Assembly (NCBI RefSeq): GCF_900496995.4
Contig: NC_044029.1
Location: 17,484,001 to 17,548,000 of the forward strand
DNA length: 64,000 nucleotides
Source of the DNA: Aquila chrysaetos chrysaetos
Lineage: Eukaryota > Chordata > Aves > Accipitriformes > Accipitridae
Reading direction: 5' to 3'
In this document: one piece after another, positions 13,801 to 26,533 of the stretch
Numbering within the stretch: the first letter of the stretch is position 1
Layout of the letters: each line of letters begins with the position of its first letter
Program-made: the position numbers and the translations under genes
The notes under the pieces: model-generated
Database searches by the model: none
What the model saw: only the letters and a program-made list of their open reading frames with translations
What the model was told of the DNA's origin: nothing

Positions 13801-16800
13801 CAGAAATCTCATTAACCTTCTTTTACCATGGGAACTGAAATTTTAAGATGAGTGTGGAATAACTATTCCGAAAATGAACATTTTGAAGTTCATATATTGC
13901 ACAGCTCAAACTGTGGATGTTTGTTGCAGTTGATTTTGCCAAGGGAGTATGAAGCTAATGCCTTTTACAGAAAGCAGGCTTAAAGGTGAAGAGAAAATTA
14001 CGTTCTGGTGAGAACAGTTCTCTACTTGTCAATATTCTGTATTCTCTTTTCTGGGAAAAACATATTTTCCCCCTTCAGCTATGCTGTCAGTAGCTTATTG
14101 ACTAAGATATTAAACCAGACATTAAATGGTAATCGCAACAGCCCAGCAGAAAGTCATTGTCAGAATAGGACATGGGGACTGCAGTGCCCATGTGAGGTGG
14201 CTTTGCTGGAACAGGGCTCTTGTTCCGTTTAGCTTCAATTCAGTTACCTGAGACCTCATCTCATTCTCAGTTGCTGTGTCCTGCCACAACACTGCATTTC
14301 TCATGTTCCTCTTCAGAATTGTTCAAATGTTTTCAAAGTCTAACTCTTATAATGCCAGCCAAAAAGTATCTTTTCTTTCATCTTATATCAGACTAAGAAG
14401 TAAGCCTTTTTAATTCTTGTTTTTCAAGACGGATTCCTGGTGGGTGAGATGAGACCAAACGAGAAGTGGGACACAGACTCCTGTCTTCTCAGCACCGGAC
14501 TTCCTCGCTGCTATATGGAGGTAAAGCTGCGGAGCTCCTGGGGTGACCAGGAGGAGAAGGCAGGAGGTAGCTCTCATCACTCAGATCCATCTCCCTTCTT
14601 TCCCCCTGACACCACCCTGTGGAGGAGCAGAGCCCATGAGTGGGATTTCCACCACTCTTGGCACTGGCACTCTGCCCCATAGACAGAAGAGTTCAATCCC
14701 CACTTTGCTGCATCTCTAGGGCTTTTGCAACTGTCCCATTCCCCTTAAACCTTCCTGTCACACTCTGCTCCCAACAAATTACCCTGTCACCAAGCCAGAG
14801 TCGATCTCTCTATCCCTCTGGATTCCTGCCTGTAGCCTGACCTGTTGCTCAGACACATGGTATCCGCAGACCCCTGCTCCCCCAAATGCTGGGAGCCTGG
14901 GGGCAGCGGTGGTGGTGGCCCTGTGGCCATCAGCCAGGGACAGGGCTCCTGCATGTTTGGGAGCTGGAGGAGCAAAGGGCTGGATGCCAAATGGCTGGAT
15001 TCCAGCTGGGGACATCAGGAGGCTCCATTGCCTGAGCACCCACCTCGTGGGTAAGGATGGGGGTGACAGTGGTGGGAGTAGACATGTCGTGGAGGCCCAG
15101 GCCAAAATACTGCTCTGCCTGCAGTTTTGCAGTGCCATGAAAAGTGGCTTAGGTGATGAAAATTGGAAGTCCCTTATTATTGAAAGTAATAAAAAAAAGT
15201 TAAAAATACCAGAACCTATAATTTTGTTTCATTTTTCAGTCCTCAGAAGGAGGAAACTAGAGTTGACTTTGGGAAGAAGGCAAAGAACAAGTAGATGGTT
15301 GTACTGCTCAGGCACTCAGACTGAACCCAGGCAGGTGAGACACATTTTAAAAAATCTATTTTGCATAATATATGAATAGAAAAAGAAATGTGATTCAGCA
15401 TGGTTACTAACTTTAATGAAGAAGAGAACACATTTGCTTTAAAGGAGGAATTTCTAAAGGTATAAAAGTGATTAAAAAGAGACAGCTTTACCCATAGTCC
15501 TATGACAAAGTTGTTAAGGATTATTGCATGTCATATTCAGTCCACTGTACCCTGTAATTTTCTCAAGATGAAGGGTTATTTAAAGCTATAAAAAGATGAA
15601 GTAGAGGAGGAGTAAGGTCTTGCAGTACAATTTAGAGAAAGAGACAGACATGACTCTTTCAGAGTGGTTGATATTCTGGGGTTTATATACAGAAACACAG
15701 CAAAGTCTCCAAATGTGCTTTTGCATAAACCCACTGAAAGCCTTCACGCACAAGTGTTAACTAAACTTTTTGAAATTAATATTTTCCTTGCTTCTCTATG
15801 GGGAACTTGTAATGAAGAAGCATGTAGGAGAGAAAGGTAACTTTATTTTCTGCTACTGGAAGACCCTCATAAACAGCTTCAAAGCAAGATGAAAATGCTT
15901 TGTGCTCAGCCACCAATAAGTTTAGCACCACAGTGTTCTTAAGGATCCTTCTGCAAGTTAAGCTTTAGCTCACAGAAGGGGCAAAAGTCTCATTTTATGT
16001 GGGTGTCATTAATTATGGCAAATACAGACAATAAGCTCCTTTTTTGTAGATGACTCATACTGTGAGGACAAATAAGATAATTTTCCTCACAGTACCAGGT
16101 AAGAAGAAGAGACTGCTGTGCCTTAGCTAAAAGTTCATTAGGATATTGGTGTAGATTTTTTTAACTGAGGACACAGTGATGTATGTGCTTTATCCCAGCG
16201 TCTTTTCATATTTTAATAACTTTCCTCTGTAGTGGGAGGAATTAAAGAAAAAAAACACTCTGAGGAGAGGCTCCAGAGTTAGATGAAGAACAGTTCCTCT
16301 TCGTCCCAAGAGCAGGCTTCACTATTCTCTTGTGCTGCCTTCCCCACTGTGTATTTTCCCTTTTGATGGGTATTTGTACATCCACAGGCACGCACCTGCC
16401 ATTCGTACTCTCCAGGTATGTGATAAGCCCAAGTCACCAGGTCTGGAAAGTCAGTTCAATCCCTCTTCTGACTCTTTCTGGCCCATATCTGTCCCACCAC
16501 ACACCTACCCTGTCCTCTTCACTCACTGGGTGTTACAAAGGACGATCCTCCCTTGGGAGGGGAGGAAGCGTGTTCCACCTTCTAGGGGCAAATGAGGTCT
16601 TCTGCTACTTGCACTAAGTTACATCCATCACTGCAGCAACCACCATCCCTGCTTCAACGGTGCAAGAATGGTGAGTAGGACAATGTGTCTGTGATGCTTT
16701 ACTGGCCTGGCTAGTCTGGCAGGCAGAGGCTAAGCTGGCTCCACCAGGTATAAACCGGCAGAACCAGGTGCATCCATCCTGCCAGGGGGGTTAAATACAC

Positions 16801-17660
16801 CTATGGGCCAGTGCCACTCTCTGCTGGGCTACCTGAGTTGAACGGAGGGTAGCAGGAGCTGGCTGTCTACAGACTAGGGCACAGAGCAAGGCAAAGCATG
16901 GTGGGGAGCTTTGGCTGGCTGCAAGCTGACGCTCTGAGCTACAATGACAATGCAGATGTGCCCAAAGCATCCTCCAAGTGTCTGGCTACAAATTACAAGC
17001 CTTGGGGCACAGCGGCACAGGCTTTGCTCATCAGGGGGCAGGGCAGGGAGCACACGGCCGGCTGTATTTACTGAGAAATGGTGGCATTAACCAGATGACT
17101 AAAGTGAACTCCACATTAGAGGAACAGTTCAGAGGAAGCAACAAACCTTTGAACATAAGGAGCAATGCAGGTACTTTGTATCTGCGGTACTTACACGGCC
17201 CCTACCACGGCATCTCCTGAGCATCTGAAGCTCTTTCTGTGTGGCGGTCCTCACTGAGGCCTGGCAACAAGAGACAAGTTCTGCAATGCCCCATTTAGGA
17301 GCAGCGATCAGAGACACAGAAGTCATGTCTTCAGTTTTAGTTAGTGCTTTGCCTTCAGGAGGACGGCAAGCCATCACTGTGTGCTTTCTGTCTGGACCGA
17401 GGACCTGTCAGCCTGGCTGTCATGTCTTTGCTGTACCTAAAGCTGAGCGTGGGTCAAATGATTTACGGGCCTGTACTGTACCTGGCACAGCCGGGGCTGG
17501 CTGCATTCATGCTGCATGAGGTTACCTTGGGCTTGTGCTAGTGTTTGGCTTTCCTTTCATGAAGAGCTTGGAGGCAGGCTGTATCATGTTGTATGCTCAC
17601 ATGTGAATCACAGCTTTGTCTCCATGCATCCAGACTAACCTGCACTTCAGTTAATACGCC
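10839..17660. other. Gene-free stretch
   Basis: Nothing recognisable except the palindrome at 13520. ORFs around 14.4-15.4 kb overlap on both strands and have no protein-like features. Confidence 0.6.
13520..13540. repeat. Perfect short palindrome
   Basis: CTGTTTGCCT, a single C, then AGGCAAACAG: 10-bp arms with a one-base centre. No neighbouring gene or element explains it. Confidence 0.85.
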
Positions 17661-18265
17661 TGTGCTGGTTTTGGCTGGGGTAGAGTTAATTTTCTTCACA
17701 GTAGCTGGTATGGGGCTATGTTGTGGATTTGTGCTGAAAACAGTGTTGATAACACAGGGATGTTTTTCGTTACTGCTGAGCAGTGCTTACACAGAGTCAA
17801 GGGCTTTTCTGCTTCTCACCCCACCCCACCAGCGAGCAGGCTGGGGCAGGGGGGGGCACAAGAAGTTGGGAAGGGACACAGCCGGGACAGCTGACCCCAA
17901 CTGACCCAAGCGATATTGCAGATCATACGATGTCATGTTCAGCATAGAAAGCTGGGGGAAGAAGGAGGAAAGGGGGAACGTTGGGAGTGATGGCGTTTGT
18001 CTTCCCAAGTCACCGTTAGGCGTGATGGAGCCCTGCTGTCCTGGAGATGGCTGAACACCTGCCTGCCCATGGGAAGTGGGGAATTAATCCTTTGGTTTGC
18101 TTCGCTTGTGTGTGTGGCTTTTGCTTTACCTGTTAAACTGTCTTTATCTTAGCCCATGAGTTTTCCCACTTTTACCCTTCTGATTCTCTCCTCATCCCTC
18201 CATGAGGGAGGTCAGTGAGTGGCGCTGTGTGATACTTCGTTGCTGGCTGGGGTTAAACCACAAAA
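17661..18265 (+). mobile_element. Solo LTR, same subfamily as the 10.2-kb copy, opposite strand
   Basis: It begins TGTGCTGGTTTTGGCTGGGG and ends GGGGTTAAACCACAAAA. Other copies end in ACAACA or AAAACA, so the last C has likely mutated. It is flanked by ACGCC (17656-17660) and ATGCC (18266-18270), a 5-bp target duplication with one C-to-T change at a CpG. The middle (about 17995-18085) is almost identical to the inverse of 10385-10460. There are no gag, pol or env remnants beside it. Confidence 0.88.
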
Positions 18266-21200
18266 ATGCCATAACATGTCTTGTGTCTGCATGTAGCAAT
18301 TTCTAGCTTGCTTGCTGGAACCAGAGCTCCTGGCAAGAAATTAAGCTATTGCTCATGATGACCAGCCTGCACTGGGCTGTACGGGTATGAATGCAAGTGC
18401 TGAGCCGGAGCATCTCCTAACCATGCAGTGGTCATCCAAAACTCAGGGCTGGAAGCCAGGATTTGGTAAACAAACTATTCCACCAGTTCTCCTTTCCCAG
18501 CTTCTAAATGATGCAGACTCCTAACGTTGTTTCCAGTGGTTTTCCAGAGCTCCACTGATTCAGTCGACTCTATTGCCACCTACTGTCTTCTGGTTTCCAT
18601 CATCCAAAAGGGATCATGAATTTGCACAGGTTATCCTCTTTCAAGATCTTCTTTCCATGGATGGACTTGTAAATTCTCTGATGATACATGACAGCTCAGT
18701 ATTCATTTTCATTATACAATGAGAAGTCATTGAGGAAGAAAAGGAAGAACAGAGAGGCTTCCTCCTCTTTGAGATCACCCAGAGCAGCTTGCTCTCCAGT
18801 GGTCTCACCTTGTCCATGATCTTGCAGAAAGCAATATAATCATAATCTAACAGATGTAAGAGGAACAGGAAAGAAGGATACATTTTATGTCAGCTTCAGA
18901 ACTAATTTTCTGAGGTGGTTAGGAAAGCTGGCCCAGTGTTCAAGCTGTGGATGCTTTTTTTCCTTTCTTCTTGGCAGGGCTTGTTTTGATCACCTAGCCT
19001 GAGCAAATAACTGTATACGTTAATTAGGAACAAAATGTCATCTCACTAGAACAAAATGTCATCTCACTAGAAAACCACCTGCCATGTGGATAGTTGTGCC
19101 GTGAAACAACATCTATAGTGTGAATGCAAATTTACCTGTCTTGAAAATAGAAACTGAGAGAGAGCTGGCACAGTTGAACAGCTACAGCAAGCCAGCCCAG
19201 GCTTGGATTAGCAGTGTAGCCATACTCGGTAAGTCTAAGTTATGGAAAGCCTGTGGCAGAACCGCAAACTGTCATCAGATCTCCCAGTGTCTAGGCTAGG
19301 GCTCTCTCTACCACCTCAACCTTCCTCACATTGACAGACAGCTACCGGACTCTTCCCTGTGTTTAATTTGACACTGTGCTTGTGGAACAAAAATATCTCC
19401 ATGATTAAAAGGCTTAAATTTCTTCTGCAAATACCAATTAAGGTTGGAGCTTTGCCCTCCACTTCAGTGGGGGCAGGTTTGGGCCCTCGGGCACTGAGCT
19501 GTGTGGGAGTGAACAGGATGATCTAAGAGCAATGTGCTCCGTCCTTCATATGCCGAAGGCTGGAGGGCAAAGGCTTTTAAGCACCAAGGTGTGTCACTGT
19601 TAGATTACAGTTATCTTGTCATAATTTACAGTGGGTTTAGAGCATTAATCTCTAAAGAATATGCAACACAAAGAATATTTCTAGGATGAGGAAATCTACT
19701 GGATTTCTTGGTTTAAATCAGATAAATATAATATTTTTAAGAATAGCCCCATACAGCTGAAAAATAGTAATGATAAACAGACTGACTTTTCAGCCAGCCT
19801 TTTTCTCTATAGAGCTATAACAGCAAGATAATGCAGTGGTTCCGTAGTGGCCGAGAGTAACGTGCTCTCTCTCCTGTAAGCACCGCTGCTGGGCCGGAGA
19901 TCCTAAGGGAAGCATCCCTTTCCTCCAGCTGCCTATGCAGAGTCTGCTGTTATGCATTAAGTCCACCTTCAGGAGGGCTTGATTTTCATCTCTGCAACTG
20001 AAATAACAAGCCTTTCTTGGGGGAATAGGGTAAATTTTGCTGGTGGAAAGAAAATGTTTAATTTGAACACTAAGCAGCAGTTTTGGTGCACACAGGTAGG
20101 ACTAGGCTTATTAGCTGAATGAGAACAGAAACTGCAAGTAGCACAGAGGCCTACAGTAATCAGTCAGAAAACAAGATTAAAAAAAAAAAACCCAAACAGT
20201 GCATTGTTAAATATACTATCACTAAGATAAAAGAAAAGCTTCTGAACAGTGTTTCTTCCAGAAAGGACATAATCCTTTTTTTTCCACTTCAGGGCGACTT
20301 GACTTTTCCTCCCATGAATGTCATTTAAGAGACCTTGCTGAGCAACTATTGAGTCTGATGCACTTCACTGCTAGCTTAAAGCTCACTTTCTTTATACTGT
20401 TATCAACATACTCCTGGTTATTTTAAACACTCAACCTGGGTGTTTTATAGAAAACTGCTTTAATTTTTTCCTGTGACTGGGTTAAAATAAAAATGCCTCA
20501 GGAAGTACAGTTGATAAGAAATATAGAACATGGTGTTTTTACAAGAGTAAAGGCAGTATTTCTCATGGCACTAGAATGACTAGTGTAGTAGTATCTTCTA
20601 AAAGAATGATTCAAAAGTTACAGACAAATAAAAGACCATTTGGAGTTTTGACTAGCTGATCCGGTTGACTGACAGACACTGGATCCTGTTTTGCCAGCAG
20701 AATAAAAACACCAACTCTACTAATCTTTCAAGCTCCTTTTGATATTCACCTGCAACTAAAGCTCACATGTTGTTGATTTAATGATATTCTATAAAATCTA
20801 GGAGTCTCAGTGCCAAACCAGAATGATAACTAACTAGTTCATCCTCACAATATTGAACCTACAATGTCAGACTAGAGTAATTTTTCTTCTAGGAAAAAAA
20901 AAGATGTAATTTCCACTATCTTATTTTAGTGTAATTAATGATATTATTGTCAGAATCATCATTATTGTTAATTACATGTTATTATTCAGCATGCTAACAG
21001 TGTGCATAGTTTCTAAATATTTAGTTATAGCTCTGGAGACCTGACATTCTGTCTTGACCAGGAATAAAAAAATAAAGCTGTTCAAAGAAGACGATCAAAA
21101 GCAAGCGACAGATGAGTGTAGGTTCTAGACTGGCTTGACACCGTGCCAGTTCCTCCTTTATTTTTTTGTAAACACACTGGCTGCTGGTCCCTGGGGGATA

Positions 21201-24200
21201 CTTGTCGATAGAGTATTGAGTCTCTGGATGATAAGTCCCTTCATCAGTTTTACTTACATGAAAACAATTCTCATTATATTTGCCATGATATTCCACATCA
21301 TCTGGTTGTTAGAAAAAACTGCTGATCTCTGTCTAAGTAACATATAGCATATACAGCAAGATGTAAACTGAGTACCTCCTACTAAAGGCAAAAGTGTATA
21401 AAGAAAGTCAAACATTATAATTCATTCATTCCTAAAGTTTAGCTTATAGTGTTTACACTGAGAACACCAAGTGCTTGGGCATATATAGCATCACCAGTAA
21501 ATTATGACACTAGACTACATTAATGCTTATAGTTATTAAGGCTGAGTTATAAAGAAAAAGCCACTATGATCTCCTAGGCTGATCTGCTGCATTATACAGA
21601 GCATGAGATTTCAGGAATTAATGGCTGCTTCAGGTCCAATAGTTCAGACTGAAACAGAATAAGTTTGTCAGAAAAACGTCCAATCTTGTTTTAAATATTT
21701 GCAGTGCTGGAACCCCCCCAAACCCAGAGAAAGTGGTTTGTGGGGGCAATCACCAAATCCTGCAGCACTGGCTGAGATTCTGCGTCACAGCAAACTGGCT
21801 GTTTATGGCCAAAACACTGTCAGTGTAACCTAAACAACCATTGTTTTTTTTGTTGTACAGTCCTTTCTGCTCTCCTTTGCAAGATGAAGTTTTTGCGAGA
21901 CTAGAATCCCCTGAAAATGGATGCAGTATTTTGCTAGTTAGCAAATCATTGTTTATAATCCTGAAGAGTTTCAAGGATATTTCATTCTGGCTTTATGAGT
22001 CTTCTGTTTAAATCACTCATACTGAAATCCCTTGCAGTAATGCTGGTTTTTCTCCTGGCATGTTACAGACAGCTGTTTATGTGCTGGTGGTTGTGTTTGC
22101 CAAAGTGATATGATGGTCTGTGGCAAATACCAACTTGTGAGGTTCTTTCTGCCTTCACAGAGCACCAATCCAGATGTAACCATGGCAATTTATTTTCAAG
22201 CTGTTAGTGACTCAGAGAGAAACGGTGACATTTGACACAGAGACCTACTCCATTTTTCTTTTTGCCCTCTCTGTATTTCTTCAGCAGGCTGTAAGCTGTT
22301 GTTTTCATAGTCTAATTGTCTGAATCATGCTACAGGTTTGAAAAACATCAAGTAGGCAGAATTTATGAGCTTAAAGGAACAGCTTTAATTCATCTTGCAA
22401 TTAATTTCTTTCTTTCCTTTATATTCCTTGGCATCTAGATCAGTTCTTGTTCTCGACATCCTGAGTTCAAGTGAAATGAGTGCTCATGTTTTCCTTCTTT
22501 TTGCCAGGGTGCAACGGGGACTGGGGCAGGGGAGCCAGGAGCCAGGAGCGACCCTGGCACTGGCTGTGCCTGCACCAACAATTTCCATCCTATGGGGACT
22601 GACTATGGAAGAATTTAATCTTCCTCCGATGGCACAGAGGCACAGAGAAAACTTCAAAGTGGTCTCAATATTTCTCTGCTTTCCACGCTCCTCTGAGGGC
22701 ATGGGCTGTGCAGTGGGGCCATGGCACACAGCCACCCGTGCAGCCTCACTTATGCAGCGCAAAATGCATTCAGCCTTGCCTTGGCTGGCCCCGCGAACCC
22801 CTCAGCACTCTCCTGCTACCTGCTCATGCCGTACCGGATTATTTTCTTTGCCCTTTCTAGCAGAACACGCGCCCCAGGAGAGCTCTCCTGCTTGACCAGC
22901 AGCTGCCCTTGGTCATACCCCGCGCAGGGTGTCCAGCTCCAAAGCTTCTACCTGCAGTTTCCATGCTGGGCATCCTGTGTGCCTATGGCATCACAGATCC
23001 TCTGCTCTCCTCTCACCAGGGCTGGTTGTGTCCCATCTCATGAGCTTACCTGGTGAACACTACAGCCAGCGTTCAGCCTCGCTGTTGTTCGGTTTAATCT
23101 AACTACTTAGTTTTCAAATGTGAAGGTTAATTTCAGGCCTTATCAGGACACCCATCAGATCTGCTTCATTTGGTCTGCTCAGGTCTTTTTATTCCACTGT
23201 ATGGAAGAGTTGTTATCCGCAAGAGCTTTCTGAAATAAACAGCTTGAATTTGTTATGTAAATATGTATTAGATAAAAGATGTTTACATCAAAATATGCAT
23301 TGAAAGAGGATTTCCAGAAAAAGACACATAAATTTTCCTTTGAAAAGCACCATATCATAAAGCACTATTTTCCTCTGGTGAAAAGGTATCATATGAAAAC
23401 TGGCCTGGCTACAAAACATTTTTCTAAATAGTCATCATGGAAATGCTCTATTTGCAAACTTGGGGGTAAAAAGAAACCCAAAGCAACTGCACTTCAGTAT
23501 TCCTAATTGATACCAGCCTGGAACCACCGAAAAATGTCTTTTTTCTACTCAAACCACCTGGAAAAACCTGTAGTCCAATACCCTAGCAGTTATGGATATT
23601 CCCAGAAAGAAAAGAATAGTATGAAAAATCCTCTCCTGCTATGTTTTTCATGATCTTTATAAATCCTATTCATAAAGCAGTTCTGAAAAGATTTTTCATG
23701 TGCTAGAGTGGTTCCAGCAACAAGCCCCTTATCTGAGCTGAGCACAGGCAGGGTCGGCTTGCGTTTCTGCTCCTTAGAAACACAAAGGCAGAGAACATCC
23801 CTCCCAACATTTTGTGGAGTGCTCTTGATACCATGGGCATGTGTCTTATTAACTTCCCAGGAGTTAAAACATTATTAAATGCGATCATCAGAGGAAAATT
23901 ACTGGAACGAACAGGACTAAATGGTTCCAGCCACCTGCTGCTTTGAGGAAGGCATGGTGCTTATCAAAAAGACACAAATTCAATTCTCTTTTAGGACAAA
24001 ACAACCTTTAAGAACACAAGGTGTTGCTGCAGTTGTCACATGTCTATGTATGATCTTAACAGAACATAATACTGCTCTGGCTAGTCATAGCTGCTCAGGG
24101 TATCATAGGCGAAAATCTCCAGACAAAGGAGGATATGAGTGCTCTTCTGCATGTCCCTTCCCATTCACATTTATAGGCAAGTTGCTGTTGATGAAAGATC

Positions 24201-25739
24201 ATGGATCTGAGGTAGAGAATATGTTACCAGTGTGGAGACAGAGGACACCTTGCTGTGCAGCAGCAGCTCATACATGTATGACCTGGAGGATTAGGAACTG
24301 AAGAGAGCTGAGGAAAGGAGGGTTTGAGAAATAATTCTGTAACTACACGGATTAGTACTCCAGAATTGCCAAGTGCTCTTTGCAATACTCTTCTATAGTG
24401 CTCCAATTTATTATCTGACATGGCTAAAATACTGGGATGAGGTGACAAATGAGAATAGATGCTACCAAACAGGCGATGCCAGCTCCATGTCTTCTGAGGG
24501 TACTCCTGTAGAGGTAACCCCACGCACATTTACTCAGGGGCACAAAGAGGGGACTGGGAAGCTAACTCTAAATGTACTTCCTAAAATGGAGAACTCTGCT
24601 ATTTTCAGGAAATGATACTGGTTCTATTGTGAAATAAACTAGATATATTTCCCTGATTGTTCCTTTCTTGACAAATGTAGCCCTTCTTGAATAAAAAAGT
24701 TCTATCAAATCATTAAACCACTTAATTGTCTCAAACTTCCTTTAATTAAGGATTGCAGTATTGCTTTTTTATTGCTTATATAAAAACTAGCTACAGCTCT
24801 GCTCTCTGCAGTTTGTGTTTATTCAGTTTCTCCAGCAAACCAGTACTTTCTGTGAAAAGTCTGTGGGGGGAAAAAAAGGGTGAGCAAGAGCTCATCTACT
24901 TCCAATGAAAGGAATTAAATGTGACTTTAAAAAAGCAACCTCTGAGGATTTTTTTTTTCCTCATTCCTGATTCTGCTTTCAGCAAGAGAAGCACAAACCA
25001 GGACTACCAGCCAGAATTACAACAGGAATGACAAGCCTGGGTGATAAACAGGGACTGGATGCAGGAGCACAGCTGGCATCTTCTTTGAGTCCATATTGCT
25101 CCCTCAGATACTTGCAGTGAAGGACATAAAAGCATGTGGTGTCTACATTGCTGTCCATGTGACAAACTGTCCATCTGTTCAATGTACCTACTGATAATCT
25201 GGACTGATTAGTCTAAACCAGAGTCCACAATGATGTCATGCTGTGTAACGTCTGTTATAACCCTTCCTTTGTTGTTCCAAGTGTTGTTTGTCCTTCCTGT
25301 GGCTGCCAGGGATATTTAAACTGTAATAGACTTACTCCTGGACCTGTGGTGCAGAAGCACTTCTTCATGAGTTGGGCCAAAAGCACTTGCACATGGGGTA
25401 TTATGATAAGCTAGTAATGCCTTGTCTGGATCACTGGCCTTCTCTAAATGCCGTTATGTTCACTGCAGCCTCAGTGGACTCAGTTCCCAGTGAACAGCGA
25501 GGGATGACTTGGTAAGACTGGTCTTTTGCTATTGTGATGGAGAGACACTTTTAGCATGATTCCAGTATGGCTTCTCACCAGAGTCTCTTGGAAATCACAT
25601 CTGGCAGAGCCGAAATTCACATGATAGCTGCATTGAGGCAAAAGCTCTTCGACTTTCTCTACCTGAAATAACATGAATAGCAGTCAGCCATGAAAAGCCA
25701 CCACTGACCATTTGAAGGAAGGAGATGCTCGGGAGAAGC
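18266..25739. other. Gene-free stretch
   Basis: Contains the 21-bp tandem duplication at 19029 and a GC-richer patch at 22.4-23.1 kb with long but unconvincing ORFs. No exon, RNA gene or full mobile element was recognised. Confidence 0.6.
19029..19070 (+). repeat. Perfect 21-bp tandem duplication
   Basis: GAACAAAATGTCATCTCACT plus A occurs twice back to back (19029-19049, 19050-19070) with no mismatch, so it is likely a recent replication slip. Confidence 0.95.
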
Positions 25740-25880
25740 TGTTGCACTGGCTCTGGCTGGAACAGAGTTAACTTGCCACAGAGCAGTCCCTATTATGCTG
25801 TAGTTTGGATTTGTGACTAAAGCAGTGTTGATACCACCAACATTTTGGCTATTGCTGAGCAGTGATTACCTGCCACAATT
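25740..25880 (+). mobile_element. Truncated 5' part of an LTR of the same broad family
   Basis: The sequence TGTTGCACTGGCTCTGGCTG, with GAGTTAACTTG, GTGTTGATACCACC and TTGCTGAGCAGTGATTAC, corresponds to the first 140 bp of the LTRs at 17661 and 10798, but is more diverged. It breaks off where the family would continue into the C-rich segment. Confidence 0.7.
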
Positions 25881-26533
25881 TCTTCAGTCTCCTCTTGGTT
25901 ACCACTCTCAAGGATTCTTCACAGTGCATCTGCTGCAAGTATGCATAGAGGATCATAAATGAGTACAGAGTTATTTATGAGGATTGATCACAAAATCAAT
26001 AATCAGTCATAAAATATTGATGAAGTGTTATTTATTGTGATCCAAGACATTTCCAAAAGAGGATGGCTTGCTGTTATTTTTACTGGTTACAGCAAAGTCT
26101 GCAACAGAGTAACAAAAAGATCCACATGCTGAGGCAGCTGCCAGATCTTTTCTTTTTCCCTTATCTAGGAATTTATTTTCTCTGTATGAGAAGTTCTATA
26201 TATGGTAGAGAGCTCACCTTATCATTTTGCTGTATCTGATGTTGGACAACTCATCAGTCAAAGCGATGATTTCTTCGCACAGATTGAAATGACCAAACTC
26301 AGAATAGATATAAAGGTCTCACTGATCTAATAAAATGCCTTCTCCTAAAATGGTGACAATAACTGCTGTTGCAGCATAGAGCTCATGCAAAAGTTGTAGA
26401 CATCAGAAGTTCCAGGTACTGCTCTGCCTTAAAAATTAGTACAAACAGACAACATGTCATGTCATTGACTCAAGTTGGTTCAGCTAACATTTTGAAAATG
26501 GCTTCATTCTTATCCTTACTTTAATAATCACCA

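Noticed and set aside
14909-15379. 156-codon plus-strand ORF
   Set aside because: Overlaps several ORFs in other frames, and its composition changes abruptly mid-frame. No recognisable protein.
22395-22895. 166-codon plus-strand ORF
   Set aside because: No domain, no splice context, overlapping ORFs on the other strand, GC-richer patch. Likely chance.
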